Notes: a model not told the origin generated them from the letters alone. DNA of 64,000 nt from Alnus glutinosa (GCF_958979055.1 NC_084893.1:25052987-25116986); one strand, 5' to 3'. Positions 48,258 through 60,057 are shown, counted from the stretch's first letter. Program-made: numbers and translations.

Positions 48258-49454
48258 AGAATCCTGTTGACATTAATGTGGACTTGCGCGTCCTAGTCAA
48301 GAAAATTAGTTGCAGCTGCCGGGGTGAGCTTTGCAACTCTTGTCTCTCAAAAGAAAGAAAAAGCCCCTCTCTCCCCTTCCCACAGAAAGTCCCTCCTCCT
48401 TCGTAGTCAGTGTTGCCGGGGGAGAACCTCTCTCTCCTCCGGCATGGTTTTTGTATCCTTGGTCTTCTTGGACTAAGAGATCTTTTTGGTCCTCCTTGGG
48501 TTTTTTCAATGGAGGTTAGAGGTTCCCAGTCTCTATGACTGGGGAGTCTTGTTCCCTCCGGACTAGTTCCGGCGGTGGTTTCTTGTCCCCCTGGTCTCAG
48601 ATTCGGCGGTGGTTGTTTTGGTCCTCCTAGTCCACTAGGACTTGGGAGGTTTGTGCAGTGTTTTTTTTCGATTCTTATTTGTTGGATGATAGGAAATCAT
48701 TTCAAAGAAGCTCCTAGGGGGATGCATCCGCCGCTTGTGTTGTCGGCGGCAGGGGTTTGGTGTGCTTTATGTTTGTCTTCCTTTCATTTCCAGATCTATA
48801 AAGTTCTGCCGTCCCCAGGTCGACACGCGCCCTCCAGCCTTGCTTGCCGCCGCCATCTGGTTTAGCCGCCGCGTCGTAACGGCCGAAATGATCGCCGGAG
48901 CCCGGCGCGTGGTTGTCACTTGCCAGGGTGTTTTCTCTCCTCGGCCTTGCGTGAGAGCTATGCTCCGTCATTTTTGCCGTGATTGGTGGCTTCCGGTGTA
49001 CTGGGGTGTTATGGGAGATGGGAGGGTGAGGCTCGACGGTGGCGCGTGTGGCACACGCGCCATCGCCGATGGCAGCTCCTTCGACGGATGCTTCTGTTTG
49101 GATGTTTTCTTATTTTTTTAGATTGTACTTAACATTTTGCTCTGTGTCAATCTATCCTAGTCATTGCTTTGTGCACAGATTGTATGCCCGACTCCATAGC
49201 GCAAGTAGTAATTTTTATGTAATCGCAGATGCATCTTTTTGTTGGTTAGGCTTATTTGTAGCAATTGTTAATATGATCTGTATTTCTAGGATAACTGTAA
49301 CGGGGTGCCTATAATGTAAGTCTCTGCAATGTTCTGAGCTTTGTCTCAATTTAATAGAATATGAGCTTTGTCTCAATTTGATTGTAATTTTATTACCCGG
49401 AGTGATTAATGAGAATTCCTCTTTTCCCTCTAAAAAAAAAAGAACTCTGTTGAC
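48258..49454 (+). mobile_element. Poly(A)-tailed retroposon of unknown family
   Basis: The body, about 48272-49431, ends in a ten-base A tail (49432-49441 region) after ttttccctct. The flanks agaatcctgttgac (48258-48271) and agaactctgttgac (49441-49454) match at 12 of 14 positions, as expected for a retroposon target duplication. The first two thirds are CT- and GC-rich with no intact gene; a hairpin ggcgcgtgt-ggc-acacgcgcc is at 49041-49061. The last 300 bp are T-rich with two repeats of tgagctttgtctcaattt. It could be a LINE derivative lacking its coding region. It ends about 190 bp downstream of the BBX gene's stop codon. Confidence 0.6.
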
Positions 49455-49640
49455 GATGACCACTCTTGCAAATGATGCCAATAAACACAAAAGGAATATT
49501 AGGTTACAAAATAAAAATAAAAATCCACTAACTCACAAGCCTCATACAAGCTAAGGGAAAAACTACCTCAAATTCTGTGGTTGGGAATAATAAGTAGGGA
49601 AGGAAAAAAAGAAGAAAAAGAAAAGAAAAAGATCCACAAA

Positions 49641-50660
49641 TCAACGGCTGTGGTCTCTGCTCAGCTTGCAAATCCCAAGAACCGTAGCGGCCGCGTCGTC
49701 ATCGTCTACGATCCTGTCGTTTTGGAGTCTTCTGAGCGAGCTTATGATCGCCGTCGATCTTGACTCTTCTGGAAGTCTCTCTGGTTTGTTCGCATCGGCG
49801 ATTCTTCGCTGCTTCGTAGCTCTGGTTGAGCCCGAATAGCTCGCTTCCTCACTTGCTAATGCTCCAGAGGCCATTATAGAAGAGGAGCATCCGATCTCAT
49901 CCTGCACTCGTCAGAATCTCACCGTTAAATCTTCTACTAGAGCCAAATATTAGCTACTTATCAGTTTGGTTGCTGAGAAATCGTAGGGAAAAAAAAAAGA
50001 AAAGAAAAGAAAATGAACTGAAAACCGAAGAAAATCATCAAATTTTCTAACTAAAAAGGTTTAAGAACAAAACGGAAAAGAAAGAATCGAAATCCAGAAA
50101 AAAATAACACTCACATCTGAATCGAGATCCGTATGCTCTCGCGTCCGCTTCAATGTCGAAATAGCAGTCGATGGCTCCTCCTCATCCTCCTCGCTACCAG
50201 AAGAACTCGCCGGAGGCGGCGGCGGCTCCGAAGAAGTAGAAGACCAGGGAACCACCTGATTCTCTCCCTCCCCATCCTCATTCTCATCCTCATCCTCGCC
50301 TTCATCCTCGTCCTCGTCCTCGTCCTCATACTCACCAAAACTATAATCTCCTTCATCTTCATCATCGTCATCATGACCACCATCATCGCTCAGCACTACA
50401 GCCTCATCCTCTCCGTTGCAGATCGGTCTGCGGTGGCTCTCGACACAGCCGTCGCAGACTGAGACGGTGAGAGTGAGCTTGGGCCCCGAGGCATTCCATG
50501 TAGTCGGAGACTGGCACACATGGCAAAGCAGGCTCCTGGAGTGCCTCGCCACCAGAAAGTTCGCACAGTGCACTTTCTCGTCGCAGCCCCAGCACAAGCT
50601 AGCCTGATCCGCCTCGCAGTACATCCTCGCCGCGTTCCCACAGAGCTCGCACCCCTTCAT
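49641..50660 (-). CDS. BBX28: Single B-box zinc-finger protein, BBX28/BBX29 type (two exons)
   Basis: Minus-strand exons 50660-50115 and 49901-49641 join in phase 0 (GAT|GTGAGT donor, gtgcag|GAT acceptor) to give 268 aa. One B-box at residues 1-40 shows the full metal-binding set C4, C7, C15, D18, C23, C26, H31 and H40. The second half of the domain continues ARHSRSLLCHVCQSPT. A long Asp/Glu run (about 98-135) precedes NQVVPWSSTSSEPP, matching the ENQVVPWS segment of Arabidopsis BBX28. After the junction, DEIGCSSS also matches. There is no CCT domain, which defines structure group V. Arabidopsis BBX28 dampens light signalling by binding HY5 and lowering its activity, and also affects flowering. 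BBX29 is the close alternative name; the gene order favours At4g27310 (BBX28, from memory). Confidence 0.93.
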
Positions 50661-51350
50661 CTTCTCTCTCTTTCTTTATTCTCTCCGACTTTCTCTCTAT
50701 CAGAGCTTGAAATAAGAGGGGTAGAGAAAGCAAAGAGCAAGTTGCAGTGTTTTATGGAACCGCCCTCGCTTTTCGATTTTAATTACGTGATTTTCACTAA
50801 TTGGGCTGCACATTACGGGGTGGTTTCGTCTTTTTGCAGGTCGAAGTGAAAAAACATATCTTTACCCAGCTCCCCCTTCGAAGTTGTTGCTTTTTCGAGA
50901 CGACTTATCAACTAGGGGGCCGTACCTAGACCTAATTGTATAATTTGTATTCACTGCGCGCAAAGGCCACAACTCCTGATTATTTAATCCACTGGAACTC
51001 GGCCACGTCATGGATGACTAGTTTCCCGGCGACGCTTTACACTTGTGGCGAAGAGGTAATTGGTTCCTCCAGTTTAGAAACTACGACTGCTTTTGTAGCA
51101 GATACATACTCTGCACATCTCGCTTAGCCACTACCGTGAGCACCGGCTGACATTCTGACACGTGTCACGTCGTCATGGAGCAAGGTCCTTGCGTTTCTAA
51201 GGACATTTAGATTTCCTTGGATCCCCAAAGATATTTCCCTGGGATTGTATGATGACGTGTCTGCCTCACTGTATCAGCTTTAGATTCCCATCTTTCCTAC
51301 GTGGACAGTTCACGTCCACAAGGGTTCGCGAGCCACGTGATGCCCACGTG
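50661..51350 (-). promoter_or_regulatory. Promoter of the BBX gene with a G-box cluster
   Basis: Upstream of the ATG (rising coordinates) are three CACGTG G-boxes at 51159-51164, 51334-51339 and 51345-51350, plus further ACGT cores (tcacgtc at 51166-51172 and tacgtgg near 51299). G-boxes are bound by bZIP factors such as HY5 and by PIF bHLH factors, which control B-box genes in Arabidopsis. A CT-rich leader lies just before the ATG; no TATA box is obvious. Confidence 0.5.
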
Positions 51351-52586
51351 CTATCTCGGCTTTCGGCGTCCAAATAATTCCGCCTGATCCTACTCTCTTC
51401 CTTTTCAACAATTTTTTATTTTTATTTTATCCAATTAGCAGATAACATTTATTTCTTTTTCGAAAAACATAAAACTATGTAGAAATTGAAGTGGGCCCAG
51501 AAATGTATGGGCATGGATGAGTTTATGACCTTGTCAATGCTTTCTTTTTATAACTGATGGTATATATTTTTCACATTATGTTAGGTATATTTTTTTTATA
51601 ATAATTTTTTTATTTAAGTTTGAGTTTTTTGTAAGGTTTATTTTTATTATGTTAAAATATTTATATTCTCTAAATTAGGTTTATTGATGTTTACCTTATT
51701 TAAGCTTAATTTTTTTTTTTTTTTGTTCATTATTCATTATCCTTTTATACGTATCTTTTCACATTCACTTTCTTTGTCTTTTTGCATAATATTATCTTCT
51801 ATTTTATATTTATTTTTACACAAATCATAAACATTACAATTAAAAAAAAGGTGGGAATCGTGGCTAACGTGGAGATGGTGATGCGGCAGTTCGTTTCACG
51901 TGGGTTGTCCTACGTGGAATGGGAGTAGGTCGGTCTAAGGAAATCGTTGTAGATGACGTGGAGTCGTGGGAGGGTGTCTAAGTGTCAACGACCGTGAGCC
52001 ACTCGTGTGGGAATATGTGCGAGAGAGGATTGTGTGGAGGAGAGCGAAGAGAAGAGGTTCTTTGCATCGTGAGTGGTGACTGAGGGAGGGTATGGTGAGT
52101 TGAATACAGTCATACGGATGAGATGCTGTGAGCCGTGAGACCATTAAATATATATTAGTTCTGTTAAGAAAATTAACATTGGTGGAAAAGTCAAAAGAGG
52201 GCCAGATAAGTCCTTTTACATTACTATATTTCTGTGATGGAGATCATTTCGGATGGATATGGGAAGGGAAAATAATGCATATTATGTGGCCCAGCTACCT
52301 TACTAAAATATTTAGAGCATTCTTAATGAATTTACGTATCTTTCACTTTTAGTTATAATAGCTAAACAAAATTATAAAAAAACATATCATCTTATTACCT
52401 ATTAAAAATATAAAATAAATTTATCTAAGATTTATGAATAGTATAACTCTACAACTGCATCTTTTTTATAATATTTCTTTTGGGCCTATCTCCTTCTCTC
52501 TTTTTTCCCTCTTTTCCTTTTATTTTCATTGTACGTTGCTTTTGATTATAATTAATTAGTATTTATTTTTTACTTTTTCACAAAAA
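51351..52586. other. Intergenic, no gene supported
   Basis: AT-rich DNA with a more balanced stretch at 51850-52140 that contains several ACGT cores (cacgtgg, tacgtgg). A short minus-strand frame there (51935-52144) has no recognisable family. Nothing else is seen. Confidence 0.5.
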
Positions 52587-53098
52587 AAAAGGTAAGGGGT
52601 AATTACATTTTCTCCTCATCAACTACTAGCCATTGTCAACATGCCACCATGAACTGACACCTCGACCAAAAGAGAGCATCCAACTACCATCGTTACCCAC
52701 TTTGCCCCCATCCGTTAGTCTAATTCACACAAAGACCAAAATGCCCTCTACAGTAATTAATAAAAAAATATTAAAATTTATATTTAAAAAAAAAAACTGA
52801 AAAAGGGCGCCACCCTTAGATTAATTTTTGTTTTTGTTTTTTTTTTAAAACAAAAAAAATATATTAATTTTAATATTTTTTTATTAATTACTGTAGAGGG
52901 CATTTTAGTCTTTAAACAAAAATTAACACTCAAAAATGGAATATTCCATCCAAGTTAACGTAATCTTCTGACGGATGGGGGCAAAGTGGGTAACGATGGT
53001 AGTTGGATGCTCTCTTTTGGTGGAGGTGTCAGTTCATGGGGGTATGTTGACAATGGCTGGTAGTTGATGGGGGAAAAGGTAATTACCCCAAAAAGTAA
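52587..53098. mobile_element. MULE-type inverted-repeat element E
   Basis: Element 52596-53089 (494 bp) between aaaaggtaa (52587-52595) and aaaaagtaa (53090-53098), a 9-bp duplication with one mismatch. The arms start ggggtaattacattttc and include ctcgaccaaaagagagcatc and caactaccatcgttaccc, mirrored on the right. It is related to element D but lacks its G-box. No coding capacity. Confidence 0.9.
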
Positions 53099-53235
53099 AT
53101 AATTCAATGATTGCAATGACTCCTAATTCTTAAATCTTATGATTCATGATTGTTATTTGGTTTTCTGTGATGGTTTTTCGGTGATACTGTGTTGGTGATG
53201 ATAAAGAATATGGCGGTAATTATGCTTCTAGATAT

Positions 53236-53278
<43 letters not shown>

Positions 53279-56200
53279 TGTTGTTTTTTTTTTAATTAAA
53301 ATAAATAAAAACATTATAAAATTTATTATTTTAATAAAATACAGAAGGATTTTAAATAATTTGCTGGGTTTCGTGCAGTAAAAGTTATACATGGTACATA
53401 ATATATAACAAAATTAGGTTCATCGATCTTTAAGAAAGATAAATATTTTATTCTCTAGTGCAAGAGCTCTCTCTCTCTCTCTCTCTCTCAATTGAATTCC
53501 CTAGTTCTTAATTTAATTAGATGCCTTGGTAGGATAATTTTCAACTCTTTTTCAGAACAAGTTAAAAAATATATTGAAATAAAATAGAGTACAACAGAGA
53601 ACGAAAAAGAAAAAGTGTTGAATCACTAATTATCTAAAAAGAAAAAAAAAGCAAAAAGAAAAGAAATAGTGAATTACGAAAAAAGATCGAGTTTGAGCTT
53701 AAAACCTGTACACTAATACCATATTAATTTATCAGTTATTTTAAAACCTTAAGTCAAATGGTAAATTTTAATCATTACTTAATATTCTAACGAACATTAT
53801 AATTAAGAATTACACACATGGGTAAGAACAAAATTATGTCAATCTTGAAATAAATAAAGCTGTAAGTTCAGATTATTAAATGAACAGAATTTGAAAAATA
53901 AATTTAAGACTAATTTATTAAACGAGTCACACTATTATAAATTTGACTCGACTCGTATATAAACGTATAATTTTATTAATATTATTAACTTTATAATGAA
54001 GATAAAAATAAAATTTTATTAATAATGTAACCGATATAATTTAAATTATTATAATTGTGCCGTTAAAATAAAGAACAACAATCGAACACACGATGAACAT
54101 GTCATAACCTTGGAGTCTCTTTCAATATTTCTCCAATAGTGAGAGGATTACGAGGGGCCCTCTGATTGGCTAAACATGAAAAAAGGGAAACCTCTGTTGC
54201 ATTGTCTCAAGACTCTCTGAAGATACTCGACAATGGTTGCATGGCTGTCCTTGATCTCCACGTCGATGTTTATCTTCTTTTCTTTCTTTTTGGTGAAAAA
54301 ATTTGAGGAGGGGGGAGTGACGGGAGTCCAATTGATTGATTGAGCGATGACGACGGAGTTATCGGGTAGCGCTTGATTACTTCCACGCGCACCTTCCACT
54401 GGGCCCTTCATATGTCATGTTCGTTAATGATAACTTTGTCCACTTTACCCTCCTTCTTTGCCTTTATTAAAATCCGTGCAAGTGGATCGAGATTTTAATT
54501 TTAATATATATAATTATATATATTTTTTTTTATAAGTGATCGAGATTTTAATTTTAGGATCTAAGGAATATAGTTTACTTATAGTAATATCCGGCCCTAG
54601 TTTAGTTTATTTTATTTATTTTTTAACATATCTGTATAAAAAATGTGTAAATTTATCATTAAATTTGAGAATTTATATATGAATTTCACAAATTTAGTGA
54701 CAAATTTTTTAAAACCTGTTTATATATATCTAAGAGACATATATCATTATTAAAATTCACGAAATTCATGATAACTCATCTTAAAATAAAGAAAAGAACC
54801 GAAATTGACAAATATATAGTTTCAAACATATTATATGTTTAATTAATATAACAAAATAACATCAAACAATCTTAACTATTAATTAAGAAACACCCAAATA
54901 TATTAGCTACTACAAAAAATTAATATGATCAATCCCATAGTAAATGACAAGCTACAAAAGTATTTAGTTAGATTTTGATAGATAACAAAAAGAAATAAGA
55001 CAGATACTGCATGTAAGTCCACAAAAGCAATGTGATCATCATTGTTTTTGAGCCCATCTGAAGTAGAATATATCTGCAATATAATAAGTAATGATCATCC
55101 GCATGCTCCGCCCACCTTCTCCTGCTTCCTCCCCCGGTGGACCCTGATGAAATTGGTGATTCCCGCTGCTGAGAGGTTGTCCTTGGGCGGCGCGTGTTTC
55201 TCACGCGCCTCTCAGGACGGCTCCCAACCCTCATCCACCCGATCCTCTGCTGTTGTAGTTGTTTTTTGTTTGTTTGGGCTTTTGTTTTGCATCCTTCTCT
55301 CCATGTTTACCTATGTTGTTTTGGTGTTTGGGTTTTTGAAACTCAATACACCTATGAAATCACCTTCAATGGTGACCCCGGCTTTGTGGCATCCGTGCCT
55401 CAAGTCAAAGGATCCGTATCTTCGGAAGCATTACCCCCGCGTACTTTCGTTCATAGTTTCAATTTTGAGTTGTCCAAACCTTTCTGTTTTTTTATATATA
55501 TATATATATTTTTTGTTGTAATCCGTCATTGTTGTACTTATAATATATATATATATATATACACTCACAATCGTTTGACTACAGACCATTCAAATTTTTC
55601 TAGAAATGTTTAATTGATGATTGCTTGGTGTTTTCTAGCCATGTATAGATAAGATAGGCTGTACTTTTTATTTTAAGTTATTCGGAAAGAATGGAATGAA
55701 TATTGTGATGCGACACCTCCACAAAGAAAAACAAAATAAAGAGATTTATCAAATAAAAGAAACTAGAATAACTTGACATACCAAGCTCTCCAAGTCAATA
55801 ATTTCGGATGAATTTCATCTTTTCAATAGACTAATTAAGTCCCGATACAATGTTTAACACTACCATGATACTCGAGTTTATGCAAATTATGAGTAACAAT
55901 GTTAACTTCAACCAGCTCTTAGCAAAGATTAAAGGCTAAATTCTTCATGTGATCACTTAAAAAATCTTAATCCTTTTCAATATATTGCAGGCCCAAAGCT
56001 CTTAATGAGTATGCGTTCAGAAATAAAATCCTGCAACCATTGGTCTGCCACATTGGCTGAATGCAACTCTAACTTCTTTAAATTTTCACATGGGTGTAGG
56101 GTGATTTGGCATGGTGTGCGTCATGAGATAGATAAGTAAAGATTCAAGCTTTGATGCTTCAATCTTAATGCTATTAATTACATGTTTCGAAATCACCTCA

Positions 56201-57021
56201 ATGGCCATCAGTTTAGGAAGACCAGAGACATGCATATTCTTCAACCCATCTCAATGCTCTCAAACACATAAATAAATATTTTTTATGCTAAGTACAAAAA
56301 AAATGCAACATATTAAAACAATCCCTCAAAAAAAAATGCTCTCTCCTTGAGTGACATTCAACTTTTGTGGTTTACTTCAACCCCTAAAAATTAGTAGAAG
56401 AGCATAAGAGTAGGATTGAATAGTTATAACGTTCCCCATTAATGGGATCTTCCATTGCTGAATATAAACATCCAAGTAAACCCAAAGAAATAGTCATAGC
56501 TCTGCTCCTAAGAGAGCTATAAATTTCTTAAGGGGGTCACCTCTCTCTATCTCTTTCTTTTTTTCTTTTCTTTTTTTTTTTTTTTTTGTAATTTTTTTTT
56601 TATTTGTTGGTAAGTAACAAGTAAACCTTCACACCTAAGAAATAAGTACGTGTTTTCTTAAAATATTCCTGTAAAAAGGTATGAAAAATTTTCTAAATCA
56701 TATGTTGTGTTTTGTATTTTTGAAATGTATTTTGTATTTTACTTTTTAGAAAGTGTTTTATTTGGTAATTGTGTTTGAAAAGAGAGACTTCTCAAAACAT
56801 AAACCAAACGAGCCTTAATAATATGTTTGGCTTCCCTTGGAAGTAATCATATTATACTTGTTTTTCAGGGAAAAGTGAATGCGAAGGATTGCTTTCAAAT
56901 GCCCATGGGTTGCTGGAAAATATCTACCCTGTCTACCTATACCAGCAATTTCTTAAATTGATTCTTTATAGTACTCTCTCTTCTTGGAGTTGGTTAGGGC
57001 ATCTTTGGGTGAAATACTTCT

Positions 57022-57062
<41 letters not shown>

Positions 57063-58045
57063 TTAATTTGTCTCAAATTTTCTAAAGAATCTAAACATAA
57101 TTTCAATTTTAATTTTTTTTTTCGATATTCGCAATTTGAATATTTTTCAAAAAAATCACACAATCAAACAAGCTATTAGTGTTGGTGAAAAAAACATTTT
57201 ATTTTGTAGTGATATTTTTATCTTGTAACTCTCATGCTTACGTTGCGGTCCAATTAATTTTTAATTTTTGTTTTGTTTTTTTTACAAAAAGTGATCAAAG
57301 AATTAGTTGAGACTGTCACATTAATATTGCAGAATAGTTGTGAAATATAAATATAATTTCTAACATTACTCAGTATTTATCTATAATTTTTTTGCAAACT
57401 GAATTTTTATTTTTTTAATTATATTTTTAAAAATAACATGTGTTCCTAAACACGGGAGTAACCTATTAGTAAAAAATTTCTGACCTAAATACAAATAATT
57501 TTTGAATTCCCAGGTCTACGCTGAAATATACTACTGCATATATGTAGCTGTAGCCACTCATCTCCATCTTGCGGTTGGTTCGTTTTGGTAAGAAATTTTA
57601 GAGGGTGTTTATTTTTTAATTGTGATATGACATAAAGTGAAGGTAGTTGAGGAATGCTAGAGTTCTTTTTAATATTCTTCTGGTATCTATCTGGAAAAAC
57701 ATAAATGTAATAAAAAAAAATTACATCTATGTCCTTTTGAATGACATGGATACAATTTTTAATTTTTTTTTTATTACATTTATGTTATTCGAGATGGATA
57801 CTATAAGAACACTAGAAGGAGTTCTACCATTCCTCAAGGTGGTTTTTAAATATTTGTGTTCTAATTTGTTTATTAAAGCATTTGCGTTTTTAATGAAAGT
57901 GAAAAATGACACGCATTTCTAAGACTACACTCATTCGTACACACTCTTTGACATGGTAATAAAAATCTTAATTAGATTCAAAGTCTAATAGTAACCCATC
58001 CAAAATTTAATGACGATCTTCATTGTCACTTTAAGAAATGTGTAA
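53099..58045. other. Intergenic DNA, no gene supported
   Basis: AT-rich with a 37-bp T run (53241-53277), a (CT)n run (53467-53489), a 34-bp T run (57024-57057) and TA microsatellites near 55494-55560. The minus-strand frame 54148-54411 (87 aa) and the plus-strand frame 55042-55521 (159 aa) have partly normal composition but no family I recognise. The second includes a ggcgcgtg/cacgcgcc hairpin (55189-55209) resembling one in the retroposon at 49041, so it may be retroposon debris. Confidence 0.45.
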
Positions 58046-59072
58046 TTAAAAGTAGGAAAAAAATACAATTTAGCCTTCCAAACTACTACCATTTATTCAG
58101 ATGGCCCCCCAAACTACTAAGACTTGTATTCTGGCCTCCCAAACTACCAAAATCTTTGAAAAATGCCAATTTTGGTGAAATTTCCCCATAATACCCATTG
58201 CCACGTGTCATTTTTCAATTAAAAAATAATAATAAATTAAAAATAAAATAATAATAAATTAGAAAAATTAGTAATTTTTTTTAAAAAAATTAAAAATTAA
58301 AAATTAAAAACTAAAATTTATTTTTATTTTTAAAAAAAATATTGCGATACACTGAAGGACGTACTACTTCTTTCCAGTATCGTCGTTGGGCATGATGCAC
58401 ACCTGCAGCTTGGCGAACTAGTCCCCACCTCTTCGAATGTGGACATGACTAATTTCCTATCATTCGATGTCTATGATATTGATCTTTTGAAGGTTATGAA
58501 TGATTCCAATCTGAATTTTGTTTTATTACAAACGACGAGCAAGTCTATCATCGTTGTGGAAGACCTCGATCGATTTTTGATGGAGAAATCAACGGCCATA
58601 AGCTTGTTCGTTGATGTTTATATTCATTTTTCTCTCTGTGATTTTTTGGCATTTAAAACATTAGCCAATAGCTACCTCGGACTTAAGGATTATAAGCTTT
58701 TCTCTGAAGTAGATGATATTTTCCAGAGTGGGGCCAACTTGAGCTCAGCCGCAAACGAACGGTGACTGTAGGGGTGTTGGGAAGATCAGCTCGCGGTTGG
58801 GAAATAACGCTACCTTAAACACCCATCTTTTTTTCTTTTTTTTTTTTCTTTTTTAATAAAAATAAAAATAAGAAATAAAATTTTAGTTTATTTATTTTTT
58901 AATTGAAAAATGACACGTGACATAGGTATTATAGGGATATTTCGTCAAAATGGGTATTTTTCAAAAGTTTTGACAGTTTGGGGATCATTGTGTAAGCCTT
59001 GATAATTTGAGGGGCCATCAAGAAAAAATGTGGTAGTTTGAGGGGTTAAATTGTATTTTTTCCTTAAAAGTA
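58046..59072 (+). mobile_element. Pack-MULE carrying an AAA-ATPase gene fragment
   Basis: Element 58055-59063 (1009 bp) is flanked by the perfect 9-bp duplication ttaaaagta (58046-58054 and 59064-59072). The arms of roughly 200-270 bp begin ggaaaaaaatacaattta and on the right, inverted, ggaaaaaatacaattta. They stay alignable through ccaaactac, gatggccc, tgaaaaat and cacgtgtcatttttcaatt. The arms enclose about 480 bp (58337-58815) of unrelated, gene-like sequence. Nine-base duplications with long inverted repeats are the mark of Mutator-like elements, and gene capture between such arms defines a Pack-MULE. There is no transposase; G-boxes are at 58202-58207 and 58914-58919. Confidence 0.92.
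58338..58765 (+). pseudogene. Captured AAA-ATPase fragment inside the Pack-MULE
   Basis: From the ATG at 58445 the frame reads TNFLSFDVYDIDLLKV, then LLQTTSKSIIVVEDLDRFLMEK and STAISLF, followed at once by VDVYIHFSLCDFLAFKTLANSYLGL. These are pieces of the plant BCS1-like/At2g46620-type AAA-ATPases: the segment after Walker A, the Walker B motif (IIVVEDLDRF), and the region after sensor 1. About 40 residues between EKSTA and the IHF segment, including the sensor and arginine-finger region, are missing, apparently in frame. Walker A is also absent, so it cannot be an active ATPase. The frame stays open upstream to about 58338 (LGELVPTSSNV and before), in sequence I cannot assign to the same parent; it may be a second capture. 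Confidence 0.85.
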
Positions 59073-59093
59073 TGAACCGAGAATACATATAAT

Positions 59094-59124
<31 letters not shown>

Positions 59125-59436
59125 GTTAAAAAGCAAAAAAAAATCCTAAAAAAGTGTTATCAAACCAGCCAGTAGTGTACAATCTGCTATGTGGGCCCAG
59201 AGGGTCCAGCCCACCAAGCTTTGTAAAAGAGGATATGTCGCGACTCGCACCAATTATAAAACAGTAGAAAGACGGCCAAGAAAAGAAAAAAAACAAAGAG
59301 CATGTGGCGCGAGAGAGATGGATTGATTGGATTTGCTCTATGATTGCTTTCTCTACACCCAAGGTGTTTCACGTAAATTTATCGTGTTCTACTTTTAGAT
59401 TTAATTTCAATTTTTAATTTTTATATATATAAAATT
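59073..59436. other. Spacer between the Pack-MULE and a hAT-like element
   Basis: A T run (59096-59124) and about 300 bp of unique-looking DNA. Short minus-strand frames here have no recognisable family. Confidence 0.5.
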
Positions 59437-60021
59437 AGTGGTGTACAAGCGGGACGGTTATTGACCGAAAATAACTTGTAACCACTAATAATTAAAAAAT
59501 TCGAAAAATTGAAAAACCGAAAATAACCACAACCAAATAACCGGATATCCGGTTGCGGTTACCGATTATTATATTCTAAAAAACCTGTTAATAAACCGGT
59601 TGCGGTTACCGATTATTGTATTCCAAAATTTTTTGTACCCAAGTGCTTAACAAATGGTTGAGAGCGATCTGAAATTGAGTCTAGAGCTCAATTTTCAGGT
59701 TCGTGACCCCAGAATAATCCGATTCACAAATTATTCTCATGCATGTTAGGTGATTCTTGTGATGGACATTGCCCTTAAATAGAAAGAGAACAAATTAATA
59801 AGAGTGATTATTTTTTTTTTGAAAATATTCAATAAAATTAAAAATTTTCAGCAATATATGAAAATCGGTTATCTGGTTAATAACCGGAAAACCGGTGGTT
59901 GGTAAAAATCGCAACCGGTAGACTAGATGCAGTTGTGGCTATTGAAATAGGAATAACCGAAAACCCCAGTTGCGGTTGCGGTTATGAACAAATAACCGCA
60001 ATCGCAATCGTTTGTACACCC

Positions 60022-60023
<2 letters not shown>
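59437..60023. mobile_element. hAT-like non-autonomous element (ends approximate)
   Basis: The left end reads tagtggtgtacaagcg and the right end, inverted, taggggtgtacaaacg, similar to the TAGGGGTGTACAA ends of plant hAT elements. The interior is filled with repeats of aaccgaaaataacc, ggttgcggtt and related phrases on both sides. An 8-bp target duplication could not be confirmed because the right flank is a TA microsatellite. Confidence 0.65.

Positions 60024-60057
<34 letters not shown>

Noticed and set aside
50133..50849. Several frames antisense to, or in other frames of, the BBX exon
   Set aside because: They arise from the Asp/Glu repeat read in other frames (Ile/Leu or Arg/Met runs) and have no independent support.
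54148..54411. 87-codon minus-strand frame with fairly normal composition
   Set aside because: No recognisable family, no promoter or splice support; a short frame in AT-rich DNA is likely by chance.
55042..55613. Overlapping plus-strand frames of 159 and 139 codons
   Set aside because: Two frames of similar length overlap and end in TA-microsatellite translation; this is more likely repeat debris than a gene.
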